From Mycolicibacterium phocaicum (GTDB taxonomy: Bacteria; Actinomycetota; Actinomycetes; Mycobacteriales; Mycobacteriaceae): a stretch of DNA of 64,000 nt. Below the pieces are notes generated by a model. It saw only the letters and a program-made list of their open reading frames with translations, did not search any database and was not told where the DNA came from. The stretch lies in assembly GCF_010731115.1 (NCBI RefSeq), contig NZ_AP022616.1, positions 5,642,001-5,706,000 of the forward strand, written 5' to 3'. How positions within the stretch are numbered: the first letter of the stretch is position 1; the number at the start of each line of letters is the position of its first letter. Below, piece by piece: positions 1 through 8,003 of the stretch. The position numbers and the translations under genes were made by a program.

Positions 1-448
1 CGACCAGGTCCGCGGGGGCCAGCACGATGTCCAGTCCGCGCTTGCCCGCGCTGCACAGCACCCGGTCCCAACCGAGTGCCGACTTGTCCACGACGGTCGG
101 CAACGCCTTGCGTTGCCCCAGCGGCGAGATGCCGCCGACGACGTAGCCCGTGGCGCGCTGCGCGGCGGCCTGCTCGGCCATCTCGGCCTTGGGCACGCCG
201 AGCGCCGCCGCCGCGGCCTTGAACGACAGCTTGTCGGGCACGGGCAGCACCGCGACGGCCAGTCCGCCGGGGATCGTGAGTACCAGCGTCTTGAAGATCT
301 GCGCCGCGACGAACCCTTCCGCGGCGAGTTCGGTGACGGCCTCGTCGCCGAACGACGTGGCCCGCGGATCGTGCCGGAACTGCCGAATCTCGTAGCCGAT
401 TCCCGCGGCCTGCAGGGCCTTGATCGCCGGGGTAGCCGCACTCGCCAT
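1..448 (-). CDS. ybaK: YbaK/EbsC-family Cys-tRNA(Pro) deacylase, 3' part cut by window edge
   Basis: The minus-strand frame is open from an ATG at 448 to the left edge and gives 149 residues without a stop. It begins MASAATPAIKALQAAGI and contains the YbaK-domain features: a conserved Lys in QIFKTLVL, then GYVVGGISPLGQ, then an SAGKRGLDI stretch. The family hydrolyses mischarged Cys-tRNA(Pro) in trans. The usual length is about 155-160 residues, so only a few C-terminal residues should be missing. It is divergent from sigH across about 210 bp. In M. tuberculosis the equivalent locus carries short fragments, whereas this copy looks intact. The family assignment rests on motifs only. Confidence 0.85.
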   Translation of the reverse strand, partial: MASAATPAIKALQAAGIGYEIRQFRHDPRATSFGDEAVTELAAEGFVAAQIFKTLVLTIPGGLAVAVLPVPDKLSFKAAAAALGVPKAEMAEQAAAQRATGYVVGGISPLGQRKALPTVVDKSALGWDRVLCSAGKRGLDIVLAPADLV

Positions 449-468
449 GGCTGGCAAGCGTAGAGGCC

Positions 469-496
469 GGGAACAACTGCGTGGTCCGGCGCTGTT
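469..496 (+). promoter_or_regulatory. Predicted SigH-type autoregulatory promoter of sigH
   Basis: GGGAACA at 469-475 is followed after 17 nt by TGTT at 493-496. This fits the published mycobacterial SigH consensus GGGAAYA-N16-17-cGTT, with T instead of c. Transcription would start near 503-505, leaving a leader of about 155 nt before the sigH ATG at 659. SigH is known to transcribe its own gene in mycobacteria, so the position is sensible. The -35 element lies just upstream of the divergent ybaK start. This is a consensus match only. Confidence 0.65.
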
Positions 497-658
497 ACTC
501 CCGTCAGCATGGTCAATTAATGGCTCGCGAAGTTGTCGGTCGCAGCCTCTAGGATCGGACGGAAGGGGACACAGGTGCCAACGGCATGTCTGGAACGTCC
601 GGTCGAGTTGCCGGACCTGTTGCGTGGTGCCGCGACAGAAGGGACGGTCACGATCACG

Positions 659-1285
659 ATGACCGACATCGACGGGCTGGGTTCCGCGGTCGAGAGCGAC
701 GCGGAGCTGACGGCGCGGTTCGAGCGCGACGCTATTCCGCTGCTCGATCAGCTCTACGGCGGTGCGCTGCGCATGACGCGCAACCCGGCAGACGCCGAGG
801 ACCTGGTGCAGGAAACCATGGTGAAGGCCTATTCGGCCTTCCATTCGTTCCGTGAGGGCACCAACCTCAAGGCGTGGCTGTACCGCATCATGACCAACAC
901 GTACATCAACAGCTACCGCAAGAAGCAGCGGCAGCCTGCCGAATACCCGACTGACGAGATCACCGACTGGCAGCTGGCGTCCAACGCCGAGCACTCGTCG
1001 ACCGGTCTGCGGTCAGCTGAGGTTGAGGCGCTGGAGGCGCTGCCGGACACTGAAATCAAGGCGGCGCTGCAAGCGTTGCCGGAAGAGTTCCGGATGGCGG
1101 TGTACTACGCCGACGTCGAGGGCTTCCCGTATAAGGAGATCGCCGAAATCATGGATACCCCGATCGGGACGGTGATGTCCCGTCTGCACCGTGGCCGCAA
1201 GCAGCTGCGCGAACTGTTGTCGGGCGTCGCGCGGGACCGGGGCTTCCTCCGCGGCGAGAGCCTCGACACCCAGGAGGTGTCCTGA
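659..1285 (+). CDS. sigH: ECF sigma factor SigH (oxidative and heat stress)
   Basis: This 208-residue group IV sigma factor directs RNA polymerase to thioredoxin, chaperone and other thiol-stress promoters. Region 2 ([20 protein letters not shown], then [13 protein letters not shown]) and region 4 ([20 protein letters not shown]) are close to full-length mycobacterial SigH. The start at 659 (MTDIDG) matches the M. tuberculosis N-terminus MADIDG. The frame stays open upstream to a TTG at 533, which would add 42 residues lacking family similarity. The stop codon overlaps the ATG of the anti-sigma gene (TGATG), so the two are translationally coupled. A SigH-type promoter is seen at 469-496. Confidence 0.97.
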   Translation: MTDIDGLGSAVESDAELTARFERDAIPLLDQLYGGALRMTRNPADAEDLVQETMVKAYSAFHSFREGTNLKAWLYRIMTNTYINSYRKKQRQPAEYPTDEITDWQLASNAEHSSTGLRSAEVEALEALPDTEIKAALQALPEEFRMAVYYADVEGFPYKEIAEIMDTPIGTVMSRLHRGRKQLRELLSGVARDRGFLRGESLDTQEVS

Positions 1286-1596
1286 TGGGCGACGAGTACA
1301 CCCGGCCCGAGGGGCACGACTTCCAGCCGCCGATCGGCCCCGTCGACCCGGAGCATCCCGAATGCGCCGCGGTGATCGCCGAGGTATGGACGCTGCTGGA
1401 CGGGGAGTGCACCACGGAGACCCGCGACAAGCTGCGGTTCCACCTGGAGGAATGCCCCACCTGCCTGCGGCAGTACGGCATCGAGGAGCGGGTGAAGGCG
1501 CTCATCGCCACCAAGTGCAGCGGCGAGAAGGCTCCTGAGGGCCTGCGTGCGCGCCTGAAGCTCGAGATCAGCCGCACCACCATCGTCCGAGGCTGA
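1285..1596 (+). CDS. rshA: Anti-sigma factor RshA (ZAS family) of SigH
   Basis: The protein has 103 residues and the zinc-associated anti-sigma motif H53-x3-C57-x2-C60, preceded by C27 and C42. RsrA/RshA proteins hold SigH inactive in reducing conditions and release it when the motif cysteines are oxidised. The ATG at 1285 overlaps the sigH stop, and a strong AGGAGGT ribosome site lies in the last sigH codons (1272-1278). Coupled synthesis keeps the sigma and anti-sigma factors balanced. A clear terminator follows at 1604-1639. Confidence 0.95.
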   Translation: MGDEYTRPEGHDFQPPIGPVDPEHPECAAVIAEVWTLLDGECTTETRDKLRFHLEECPTCLRQYGIEERVKALIATKCSGEKAPEGLRARLKLEISRTTIVRG

Positions 1597-1603
1597 AAAC
1601 GAA

Positions 1604-1639
1604 AACCGCCCGGTTCCGTGAGGAGCCGGGCGGTTTTTT
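1604..1639 (+). terminator. Rho-independent terminator of sigH-rshA
   Basis: A perfect 10-bp stem (1604-1613 with 1626-1635) encloses a 12-nt loop and is followed by a run of six T. It ends the sigH-rshA transcript. The preceding A run means it could also work for the convergent bL37 gene. Confidence 0.9.
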
Positions 1640-1650
1640 GAAGGCGTAGG

Positions 1651-1725
1651 TCAGGCGTTGGGACGCCGGCCGTGGTTGGCCTTCGAGTGCTTGCGGTCAC
1701 GCTTCTTGCGGCCACGCTTGGCCAT
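1651..1725 (-). CDS. Mycobacterial 50S ribosomal protein bL37 (24 residues)
   Basis: The minus-strand ORF encodes 24 residues, starting MAKRGRKKRDRKHSKANHG and ending in RRPNA. Ten of the first 17 residues are Lys or Arg. Apart from one residue it agrees with my memory of the bL37 peptide found in mycobacterial ribosome structures, where it packs into rRNA of the large subunit. A good ribosome site (TTTGGAGGA on the minus strand) lies 6-14 nt upstream of the ATG. The gene is convergent with sigH-rshA and is easily missed because of its size. Confidence 0.85.
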   Translation of the reverse strand: MAKRGRKKRDRKHSKANHGRRPNA

Positions 1726-1862
1726 GATGGTCCTCCAAAGGTTCGGTTGCTCGCCCTACAGTGTCGCACGGCCACGCCACCCAATTGCAAACCGTGGTGC
1801 TGTGGTGCAATAGAGGCCGCAGGCACCGCCTGCGTACAAACGCATAGACGAGTGGGGTGAAG

Positions 1863-2078
1863 ATGGCCGAGGACGTTCGCGCTGAAATCGTGGCCAGTGT
1901 GCTCGAGGTCGTGGTTCGCGAGGGCGACCAGATCGGCGAGGGCGACACGGTGGTGCTCCTCGAGTCGATGAAGATGGAGATTCCGGTGCTGGCCGAGGTC
2001 GCCGGCACGGTGACGTCCGTCAACGTGGCTGTCGGCGACGTGATCCAGGCCGGCGACCTGATCGCCGTCATCGGCTAG
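1863..2078 (+). CDS. Biotin/lipoyl-attachment domain protein (TB7.3-like, Rv3221c type)
   Basis: This 71-residue protein is a single biotinyl/lipoyl domain with the modification signature ESMKME, whose Lys receives the biotin. It corresponds to the mycobacterial biotinylated protein Rv3221c (TB7.3), which has the same length and the same MAEDVRAEIVASVLEVV start. Such free domains resemble the BCCP part of acyl-CoA carboxylases, but the carboxylase partner is not encoded nearby. A GTG at 1857 would add only two residues. The ATG at 1863 is preferred because it matches relatives. pdtaS follows after 26 bp in the same direction. Confidence 0.93.
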   Translation: MAEDVRAEIVASVLEVVVREGDQIGEGDTVVLLESMKMEIPVLAEVAGTVTSVNVAVGDVIQAGDLIAVIG

Positions 2079-2104
2079 GCAACCCCAGAACGGGATAACG
2101 CGAC

Positions 2105-3598
2105 GTGTCCACCCTCGGTGATCTGCTCGCCGAGCACACTGTCCTGCCCGGCAATGCGGTCGACCACCTGCATGCCGTGGTCGGTGAATGGCAGCTGCTT
2201 GCCGACCTGTCGTTCGCCGATTACCTCATGTGGGTCCGGCGCGACGACGGTGCGCTGGTGTGCGTGGCCCAGATTCGGCCCAACACCGCGCTGACGGTGC
2301 TGTTCGCCGATGCGGTCGGGACCATCAACTCTGCTGCGGACATGCCCGCCGTCACGGCGGCCTTCGAGACCGGGCTCATCGGCCGGGGAGCGGAAAGCTC
2401 TGCGGTGCAAGGTGATTCGCGCCTCAATCTGGAGGCCGTCCCGGTCCGGTACGGCAATGATGTGGTAGCGGTGCTCACTCACCAGACCGCGCTCGCCGAC
2501 CGACGCAAGGTGGCGCCGCTCGAGCGCGCCTACCTGGACTGCGCGCGCGATCTGCTGCGCATGCTGGCCGAGGGGACGTTCCCGAACGTCGGCGACGTGC
2601 CGATGTCGCGATCGAGCCCCCGCGTCGGTGACGGCCTGATCCGGCTGGACGTCGACGGGGTCGTGGTCTTCGCCAGCCCCAACGCCATCTCGGCCTATCA
2701 CCGCATGGGGCTGGCCACCGAGCTGGACGGTCAGAACCTGATCAGCGTCACCCGCCCCCTGATCTCCGACCCCTTCGACGCGCAGGAGCTCGCGAACCAC
2801 GTCCGGGATCTCCTGGCGGGCGGCTCCAGCATGCGCATGGAGATCGACGCCGGCGGCGCCGCGGTGCTGCTGCGCACCATCCCGTTGTCCGTGGGCGGAC
2901 AGGCCGTCGGCGCGGCGGTTCTGGTCCGCGACGTCACGGAGATCAAGCGGCGTGACCGCGCGCTGTTGTCCAAGGACGCCACGATCCGTGAGATTCACCA
3001 CCGGGTGAAGAACAACCTGCAGACGGTGGCCGCGCTGCTGCGGCTGCAGTCCCGCCGCATGAACAACGCCGAGGCGCGCGAGGCGCTGCTGGATTCGGTG
3101 CGCCGGGTGTCGTCGATCGCGCTGGTGCACGACGCCCTGTCGCTGTCGGTGGACGAGGAAGTCAACCTCGATGAGGTCATCGACCGCATCCTGCCGATGA
3201 TGAACGACCTGGCCTCGCTGGGCGCGCCCATCCGGGTGCGGCGGGAGGGTGATCTGGGCGTCCTCGATGCCGACCGCGCGCACGCGCTGATCATGGTCAT
3301 CACCGAGCTGGTGCAGAACGCCATCGAGCACGCTTTTGATCCGACGACCGAGCAGGGCAGCGTGACCATCAGGTCGGACCGGTCGGCGCGCTGGCTCGAC
3401 GTCGTGATCCACGATGACGGGCACGGGTTGCCCGACGGCTTCACCCTCGAGAACTCGGACCGGCTGGGGCTGCAGATCGTGCAGACCCAGGTGTCGTCGG
3501 TTCTCGACGGCACGCTCAGCATGGATGCGGCGCCGGGAGGCGGCACGGATGTGGTGCTGCGCGTCCCGATCGGTCGCCGCGGCCGAGCCGCGCAGTAG
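2105..3598 (+). CDS. pdtaS: Sensor histidine kinase PdtaS (GAF-PAS-HisKA_2)
   Basis: This is a 497-residue cytosolic kinase. An N-terminal GAF-like region (about 1-150) and a PAS region (about 170-285) precede a HisKA_2 domain with EIHHRVKNNLQTV, where the phosphoacceptor is H298 or H299. The HATPase domain shows the N box around N405 and DDGHG from D437. It matches M. tuberculosis PdtaS (Rv3220c), whose partner PdtaR is an RNA-binding antiterminator encoded elsewhere. The start is a GTG giving MSTLGDLLAEHTV. No transmembrane segment is seen. A 23-bp tandem duplication covers the stop codon. Confidence 0.96.
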   Translation: MSTLGDLLAEHTVLPGNAVDHLHAVVGEWQLLADLSFADYLMWVRRDDGALVCVAQIRPNTALTVLFADAVGTINSAADMPAVTAAFETGLIGRGAESSAVQGDSRLNLEAVPVRYGNDVVAVLTHQTALADRRKVAPLERAYLDCARDLLRMLAEGTFPNVGDVPMSRSSPRVGDGLIRLDVDGVVVFASPNAISAYHRMGLATELDGQNLISVTRPLISDPFDAQELANHVRDLLAGGSSMRMEIDAGGAAVLLRTIPLSVGGQAVGAAVLVRDVTEIKRRDRALLSKDATIREIHHRVKNNLQTVAALLRLQSRRMNNAEAREALLDSVRRVSSIALVHDALSLSVDEEVNLDEVIDRILPMMNDLASLGAPIRVRREGDLGVLDADRAHALIMVITELVQNAIEHAFDPTTEQGSVTIRSDRSARWLDVVIHDDGHGLPDGFTLENSDRLGLQIVQTQVSSVLDGTLSMDAAPGGGTDVVLRVPIGRRGRAAQ

Positions 3599-3624
3599 GC
3601 ACCGCGGCCGAGCCGCGCAGTAGG
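3577..3624 (+). repeat. 23-bp direct tandem duplication across the pdtaS stop codon
   Basis: The 23 bp at 3577-3599, which hold the last pdtaS codons and the TAG stop, recur exactly at 3602-3624 after 2 bp. The period of 25 is not a multiple of three. It looks like a recent slippage duplication in which the second copy lies outside the gene. Confidence 0.95.
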
Positions 3625-3766
3625 TACGGCGCAATAACCCAGGCGCGCAAGTTCTTTCGCGTCTACGCCGCGCAGTGTGAGCGTGCACACAGATCGTGGA
3701 AATCGCGGTTTCGACGATCTGACGGCACACTCGCGGTCCTGCGCCCGCCATCTACCCGACCCACAA

Positions 3767-3798
3767 AAATGACCCCGGCGGATTCGCCGGGGTCATTT
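3767..3798. terminator. Bidirectional terminator between pdtaS and whiB1
   Basis: A perfect 14-bp stem (3767-3780 with 3785-3798) has a 4-nt loop. It is flanked by an A run on the left and T-rich sequence on the right, so it can terminate both the plus-strand pdtaS message and the minus-strand whiB1 message. Confidence 0.88.
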
Positions 3799-3814
3799 TC
3801 GGATGCCGTGGTGG

Positions 3815-4069
3815 CTAGACGCCGGTGCGAGCCTTGTTGCGGGCGTTGCGGCGCTTCAGCGCGCGACGCTCGTCTTCGCTCATGCCGCCCCATACGCCCG
3901 CGTCCTGGCCGGACTCGAGTGCCCAGCTCAGGCACTCGGTGGTCACCGGGCAGCGGTTGCACACGAGCTTCGCGTCAGCGATCTGAGCGATGGCCGGGCC
4001 GCTGTTTCCCACGGGGAAGAACAGTTCCGGATCCTCGTCGCGACAGACCGCCTTGTGGCGCCAATCCAT
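3815..4069 (-). CDS. whiB1: Fe-S transcription factor WhiB1
   Basis: The 84-residue Wbl protein has four cluster ligands (C9, C37, C40, C46), the GVWGG turn and a basic C-terminus. It is nearly identical to M. tuberculosis WhiB1, a nitric-oxide-sensitive [4Fe-4S] protein that binds region 4 of SigA and is essential there. The ATG at 4069 is chosen because GAGGAG sits 9 nt upstream. A GTG at 4078 would leave no spacing to that site. A CRP-type site and a consensus -35 lie upstream. Confidence 0.97.
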   Translation of the reverse strand: MDWRHKAVCRDEDPELFFPVGNSGPAIAQIADAKLVCNRCPVTTECLSWALESGQDAGVWGGMSEDERRALKRRNARNKARTGV

Positions 4070-4191
4070 GGTCAACACTCCTCACTGGGCGCGCAGCAAA
4101 GCGCGCAATGTTTTTTTCACTTCGGCTGTTAACGGGTGCACACGAAATGTTTCTGCACTGTTGCATCTGATGTTTTCACAGGCTGGACAGA

Positions 4192-4229
4192 TGTCAATAG
4201 CGGCGCGTTAACTCGTGGGCAATGTCACT
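4192..4229 (-). promoter_or_regulatory. whiB1 promoter: CRP-type site plus TTGACA -35
   Basis: On the minus strand, positions 4229-4214 read AGTGACATTGCCCACG. This fits GTGNNANNNNNCAC and resembles the CRP (Rv3676) site known upstream of M. tuberculosis whiB1. A perfect TTGACA lies at 4197-4192, and its centre is 27 bp downstream of the CRP site centre. That would place the CRP site near -58, a class I activator position. The -10 is not convincing. A leader of about 90 nt is implied. Confidence 0.65.
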
Positions 4230-4320
4230 GCGGACCCGCGTTGGCAGGCCCCTGAACCAGTTGTACTACACTTGGCCCACCTGCGCCCTAAATATTGCAA
4301 AGTGTTATCAAGATCGCTGG

Positions 4321-5280
4321 TCACTGTGGTTTTGCTGGGGGCGCGACCACATTGAGGGCCGCCGGAACCGACGTGAACGTCATGCTTTCGCGCAGGCCAA
4401 CGAAATCTCCGTCGATCTGACACGCGATAGGTGTGTCACTTGTCACGCGCAGCCACGGCAGGTCGTCGTCGCGGATGAGGTGCGGGCCCTCGATCTGTGG
4501 TGTACGCGACAGCATCCGTCGCAGCAATCGCAGGTTGGCCCAGATGCCCATGCTCGTGGTTGCGAACACGCCCAGCCCCGTTTCGAACGTCGTCGTCGGG
4601 TTGGTCCAGACCGGTCGGCTGTTGGCGTAGGTCCACGGACTCGCGTTCGACACGAACGCGAAGTGCACGCCGGGGACCGGCTCCCGGTTCGGCAGGTGCA
4701 GCGTCAGGCGCGGGGGCTTGCGGGCGCTGCCGACGGCCTCGCGGATCGCCACCCGGATGTAGCGCGACGCGGTCACCTTGCGGCCTTTGGCCCGCTGGGC
4801 CTCGACGGCCTCGACGACCTCGCCGTCGACGCCCATGCCGGCGGTGAACACCGACCAGCGGTCGCCGCAGTCCATCAGCCCGATGCGCCGCCAGGGCACC
4901 CCACGTCGAAACTCGCTGAGCTGGTCGACGAGCTGGTTGGTTGCCTGCAGGGGATCGGGGCTGATACCGAGCGCCCGGGCGAAGACGTTCGCCGAACCGC
5001 CGGGCACGACGCCGACAGCGGTGTTGGACGCCCCTGGTACGCCGCCCGCGTGCCCCAGAATGCCGTTGACCACTTCGTTCACCGTGCCGTCGCCGCCGTG
5101 CACGATCACCACGTCGATGCCGTCAGCGGCGGCCTGATGGCCGATCTCGATGGCATGGCCGCGGTGGTCGGTGTGTGCGACGGTCAGGTCGACGCGGCTC
5201 TCCAGCGCGTGGGCCAGGAGGTCCCGGCCTGCCGGGGTCGTCGAGGTTGCGTTCGGATTCACGATCAGCACGGCACGCAC
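4321..5280 (-). CDS. Diacylglycerol kinase catalytic-domain protein (Rv3218-like)
   Basis: This 319-residue protein starts [14 protein letters not shown] and has the lipid/sphingosine-kinase nucleotide motif [14 protein letters not shown] near residues 66-79. The DAGK/NAD-kinase-like fold phosphorylates a lipid hydroxyl group using ATP, but the lipid substrate cannot be read from the sequence. Length and start match M. tuberculosis Rv3218 (about 321 residues). The GTG at 5280 is chosen because the upstream in-frame sequence is shadow coding from the neighbouring gene. It stands alone on the minus strand upstream of whiB1, separated by about 250 bp of promoter DNA. Confidence 0.9.
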   Translation of the reverse strand: MRAVLIVNPNATSTTPAGRDLLAHALESRVDLTVAHTDHRGHAIEIGHQAAADGIDVVIVHGGDGTVNEVVNGILGHAGGVPGASNTAVGVVPGGSANVFARALGISPDPLQATNQLVDQLSEFRRGVPWRRIGLMDCGDRWSVFTAGMGVDGEVVEAVEAQRAKGRKVTASRYIRVAIREAVGSARKPPRLTLHLPNREPVPGVHFAFVSNASPWTYANSRPVWTNPTTTFETGLGVFATTSMGIWANLRLLRRMLSRTPQIEGPHLIRDDDLPWLRVTSDTPIACQIDGDFVGLRESMTFTSVPAALNVVAPPAKPQ

Positions 5281-5332
5281 GGGTGACGAGCCTATCCGCG
5301 CCGCGACCGTCGGCAACTCGGTCGCCCGGCCG

Positions 5333-5728
5333 CTAGTCCACGAAGTCGCCGTCGACGTACAGCCAGTGGCCGTCGCCGCCCCGGGTGAAGCGGCTGCGCT
5401 CGTGCAGGATGTGCCGGCTGCCGTCGCGCACGTACTGGGCGCGGAACTGCACGACGCCGGCCGGGTCGTCCGCGCCGCCGGCCTCGGTGTCGACGATCTG
5501 CAGCCGGCGCCACACCACGGCGTCATCGAGGTCGAGATCGGCCGGGCGGGTGTTCGGATGCCATGTCGCCAACAGGTAGTCGACATCGCCGAGGGCGAAC
5601 GCTGTGAAGCGGGAACGCATCAGCGCCACCGCGGTGGCAGCGGGACGTTCGCCGCGGTGCAGCGGGCCGCAGCAGGCGTCGTACTCCATCCCGGTATCGC
5701 AGCGACACGGTGGATTGTTGGTCGGCAC
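5333..5728 (-). CDS. YchJ/UPF0225-family SEC-C-like protein
   Basis: This 131-residue protein opens [20 protein letters not shown], a Cys-rich SEC-C-type zinc motif, followed by [27 protein letters not shown] sequence typical of the YchJ (UPF0225) family. The biochemical role of the family is unknown. The GTG at 5728 is the only start that keeps the zinc motif near the N-terminus. It lies head to head with aroQ, with only about 40 bp between starts, and 52 bp separate its stop from the start of the DAGK gene. Confidence 0.85.
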   Translation of the reverse strand: MPTNNPPCRCDTGMEYDACCGPLHRGERPAATAVALMRSRFTAFALGDVDYLLATWHPNTRPADLDLDDAVVWRRLQIVDTEAGGADDPAGVVQFRAQYVRDGSRHILHERSRFTRGGDGHWLYVDGDFVD

Positions 5729-5755
5729 CGGCCAATTCTGCCTGTTCGCTGCCGG

Positions 5756-5761
5756 TACCGT
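5756..5761 (+). promoter_or_regulatory. -10 element (TACCGT) of a probable leaderless aroQ transcript
   Basis: TACCGT fits TANNNT and lies 6 nt before the GTG of aroQ. This spacing is typical of mycobacterial transcripts that start at the initiation codon. No clear -35 or ribosome site is visible. Confidence 0.5.
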
Positions 5762-5767
5762 GGATGG

Positions 5768-6211
5768 GTGACCGATCGCCGCCTGCTCCTCGTCAACGGG
5801 CCCAACTTGAACCTGTTGGGCACTCGCCAGCCCGAAATCTACGGCTCGACCACGCTGGCGCAGATCGAGCAGGCCGTCACCGATCTCGCGGCACAACTGG
5901 GCTTCTCCGTGCGTGCGGTACAGAGCAACCACGAAGGTGAACTGGTCGACGCGATCCAGGCGGCGCGCACCGACTGCGTCGGCATCGTGATCAACCCCGC
6001 GGCCTACAGCCACACGTCGGTGGCCATCGCCGATGCCCTCACCGCGGCCGAATTGCCGGTTGCCGAAGTGCATTTGAGCAACATCCACAAGCGCGAGGCC
6101 TTCCGGCACCACTCTTACGTGTCGGCCGTCGCGGAGACCGTGATCGCCGGCGCGGGGCCCATCGGCTACGAGCTGGCGGTGCGGTACCTGGCAGATCGGT
6201 TGTCGCGGTGA
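5768..6211 (+). CDS. aroQ: Type II 3-dehydroquinate dehydratase
   Basis: This 147-residue enzyme dehydrates 3-dehydroquinate to 3-dehydroshikimate in the shikimate pathway. Type II catalytic residues are present: R20 and Y25 on the lid loop (RQPEIYG), N76, H82 (YSHTS) and H102 (HLSN). The loop and [12 protein letters not shown] resemble common bacterial AroQ more than the M. tuberculosis AroD/AroQ sequence that I recall (RREPAVYG, QSDSEAQLLD). It is not in an aro operon, so the main gene may lie elsewhere. Its TGA overlaps the GTG of the next gene. Confidence 0.93.
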   Translation: MTDRRLLLVNGPNLNLLGTRQPEIYGSTTLAQIEQAVTDLAAQLGFSVRAVQSNHEGELVDAIQAARTDCVGIVINPAAYSHTSVAIADALTAAELPVAEVHLSNIHKREAFRHHSYVSAVAETVIAGAGPIGYELAVRYLADRLSR

Positions 6212-6597
6212 GTGATCCGACGATCCACCCACCGGCCGTGCGTCGGGCCGGATTCCTGGTGGCCGCCGAAGGTGCGCTCGGCCTGATCGGGGCCGCGGTG
6301 TACGTTGTGCGCGGCCTCGCCGGTGCCGACCAGCACATCGTGAACGGCTACGGCAATGCGATCTGGCTGGCGTGCGTCGGCGGCGCGGTGCTCGCGGGCG
6401 GCTGGGCCCTGATCACCGGCCGGCGCTGGGGCCGCGGCATCGGGGTGTTCGCCAACCTGTTGCTGCTCGGAGTCGCCTGGTACGTCTTCCAATCCGGCCA
6501 GTTGCAGTACGCCATCGTGGTCGCCTTGGTCGCCATCGTCACGCTGGGCTTGTTGTTCAGCCCGTCCACGGTGGAGTGGATCTCGAAGCGGGAGTGA
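6208..6597 (+). CDS. Small four-helix integral membrane protein (Rv3217c-like)
   Basis: This 129-residue protein has four predicted membrane segments (about 15-35, 50-68, 77-92 and 98-115) and ends in a charged tail. It is the positional counterpart of M. tuberculosis Rv3217c. The GTG overlaps the aroQ stop, so the two are co-translated. No function is recognised. Confidence 0.85.
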   Translation: MSDPTIHPPAVRRAGFLVAAEGALGLIGAAVYVVRGLAGADQHIVNGYGNAIWLACVGGAVLAGGWALITGRRWGRGIGVFANLLLLGVAWYVFQSGQLQYAIVVALVAIVTLGLLFSPSTVEWISKRE

Positions 6598-6602
6598 CGG
6601 TT

Positions 6603-8003
6603 TCAGTCGGCGCTCAGGAGTCGTCGGGCGTGGGCCCGGCGGTCCTCGATAACCCGGCCGAATTCCTGTAGCAGCACCGGATTTCGCTGTACCACCGTCT
6701 CGATGTGGTCGCGTTCGACGTGCACCACGGTGACTTCGTCGAGGGCATGTGCGTTGCCGATCACCGGTTGGCGCGTCAGTGTGCTCTGACCGAGATAGCT
6801 GCCGTCCTCGAGGATCCCGATCAGGGTTTCCACGCCGTCGTCGCTGCTGGCGGTCAACTGAACGCGTCCGGACAGGATGAACGTCATCCGCTCCGGTACC
6901 TCGCCGACCCGCTGGATCAATTCGCCGATTCCGTAGCGTTCCAGGTTCGCGGCACCCAGCAATTCGCTTTGTTGGTCGGAGTTCAGCCGTAGTGTCGGCG
7001 CGACGACGTCGGCGACGGCCTCGGCGAGCCGTTCGGTTGTCGCGAAATCGTCCTCGGCTTCGTCCAGGTGCAGGCCGGCCCGTCGCGATGCGTACCAGAC
7101 CCATTGCAGGAAGAGCTTTTTGGTTTCGCCGTCGTCGGCGGGGGAGTGCAGTGGAATGGTGGTCTGATATTCGAGTCCGCCCGCGGGGGTTGCCGACACG
7201 GCGCCGTCCGGGCGTCGCATCGGCAGGTCTGCGGCCAGTCGCGTGAGCAGCGCGCACACCTGGTTCGGCGGATCGTCGAGCGAGAAGATGGTGGTCACGG
7301 TGAGCGAGTGCGCGTCGGCCGGCCGGCTCAGATTGGTGAACGACGCCCCGGCAAGGACCGAGTTCGGGGTGATCTGGGTTCCGGCGCCGGTCTCCAGATG
7401 CACTGCCCGCCAATTGACTTCGACCACGCGGCCGCGTGCGGCAGCCGTGTCCAGCCAGTCGCCGATCTGGAACGGCTGCTCGAACAACATGAGCAGGCCG
7501 GAGATGATCTGGCCCACTGAATTCTGCAGTGTCAGGCCGATGACGATCGAGGTGATGCCCAGCGCGGTGAACAGGCCGCGGACGTTCGCTCCCCAGATGT
7601 ACGAGAAGATCACCGCCAGACCGACCGCGATGAGGACGAACCGGGCGACGTCGACGAAGATCGTCGGCACGCGCTTGCGCCACGTCCCCGCGGGCGCCCC
7701 CTGGAACAGGGTGGCGTTGACGCCGGACAGCAGCAGGATCAGCACGACGAACGCGAAAAGTGTTGCGACGGTGCGGACCGAGGTGGCTCCGGCCGGTACC
7801 TGCCGGGCCTCGGTCAACAACAGCAGCAGGGCACCGAGGGGCAGCAGGTAGTTGCGTAGTACGGTCACCGGCCGCACCAGGTAGCTCTCCCTGCGTCGCA
7901 GCGCGTGCTGCCATTCGGTGAGGACCACCATTCCGATCGGCAATCCGACCGCGATGGCCACGGCCCAGTAGAACCAGGCCGAGGTGAACACGTCGGCGAT
8001 CAT
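6603..8003 (-). CDS. MscS-type mechanosensitive channel with C-terminal cNMP-like domain (Rv2434c-like)
   Basis: The 466-residue protein has four or so N-terminal membrane helices. An MscS pore and beta domain follow, with VGQIISGLLMLFEQPFQIGD at about residues 160-180 and ITPNS after it. The last about 120 residues form a cyclic-nucleotide-binding-like domain. The phosphate-binding cassette there is altered: the usual GE reads G405-Q406, and the Arg of RxA is missing in VIGNAHAL. Nucleotide binding is therefore doubtful. The ATG overlaps the stop of the upstream cyclase-like gene, and M. tuberculosis has the same pair (Rv2435c-Rv2434c). The channel would open under membrane tension, perhaps gated by its partner. 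Confidence 0.92.
   Translation of the reverse strand: MIADVFTSAWFYWAVAIAVGLPIGMVVLTEWQHALRRRESYLVRPVTVLRNYLLPLGALLLLLTEARQVPAGATSVRTVATLFAFVVLILLLSGVNATLFQGAPAGTWRKRVPTIFVDVARFVLIAVGLAVIFSYIWGANVRGLFTALGITSIVIGLTLQNSVGQIISGLLMLFEQPFQIGDWLDTAAARGRVVEVNWRAVHLETGAGTQITPNSVLAGASFTNLSRPADAHSLTVTTIFSLDDPPNQVCALLTRLAADLPMRRPDGAVSATPAGGLEYQTTIPLHSPADDGETKKLFLQWVWYASRRAGLHLDEAEDDFATTERLAEAVADVVAPTLRLNSDQQSELLGAANLERYGIGELIQRVGEVPERMTFILSGRVQLTASSDDGVETLIGILEDGSYLGQSTLTRQPVIGNAHALDEVTVVHVERDHIETVVQRNPVLLQEFGRVIEDRRAHARRLLSAD

Noticed and set aside
533-658. 42-residue N-terminal extension of SigH from a TTG
   Set aside because: It lacks a ribosome site and similarity to SigH N-termini. It is kept only as a possible stress isoform in the findings.
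2075-3751. Minus-strand open frame of 558 codons over pdtaS
   Set aside because: It is antisense to a clearly conserved kinase gene and has no domain or ribosome site.
5281-5586. Upstream extension of the diacylglycerol-kinase frame
   Set aside because: The extra 102 residues are Ser/Thr/Arg low complexity in the shadow of the YchJ-like gene.
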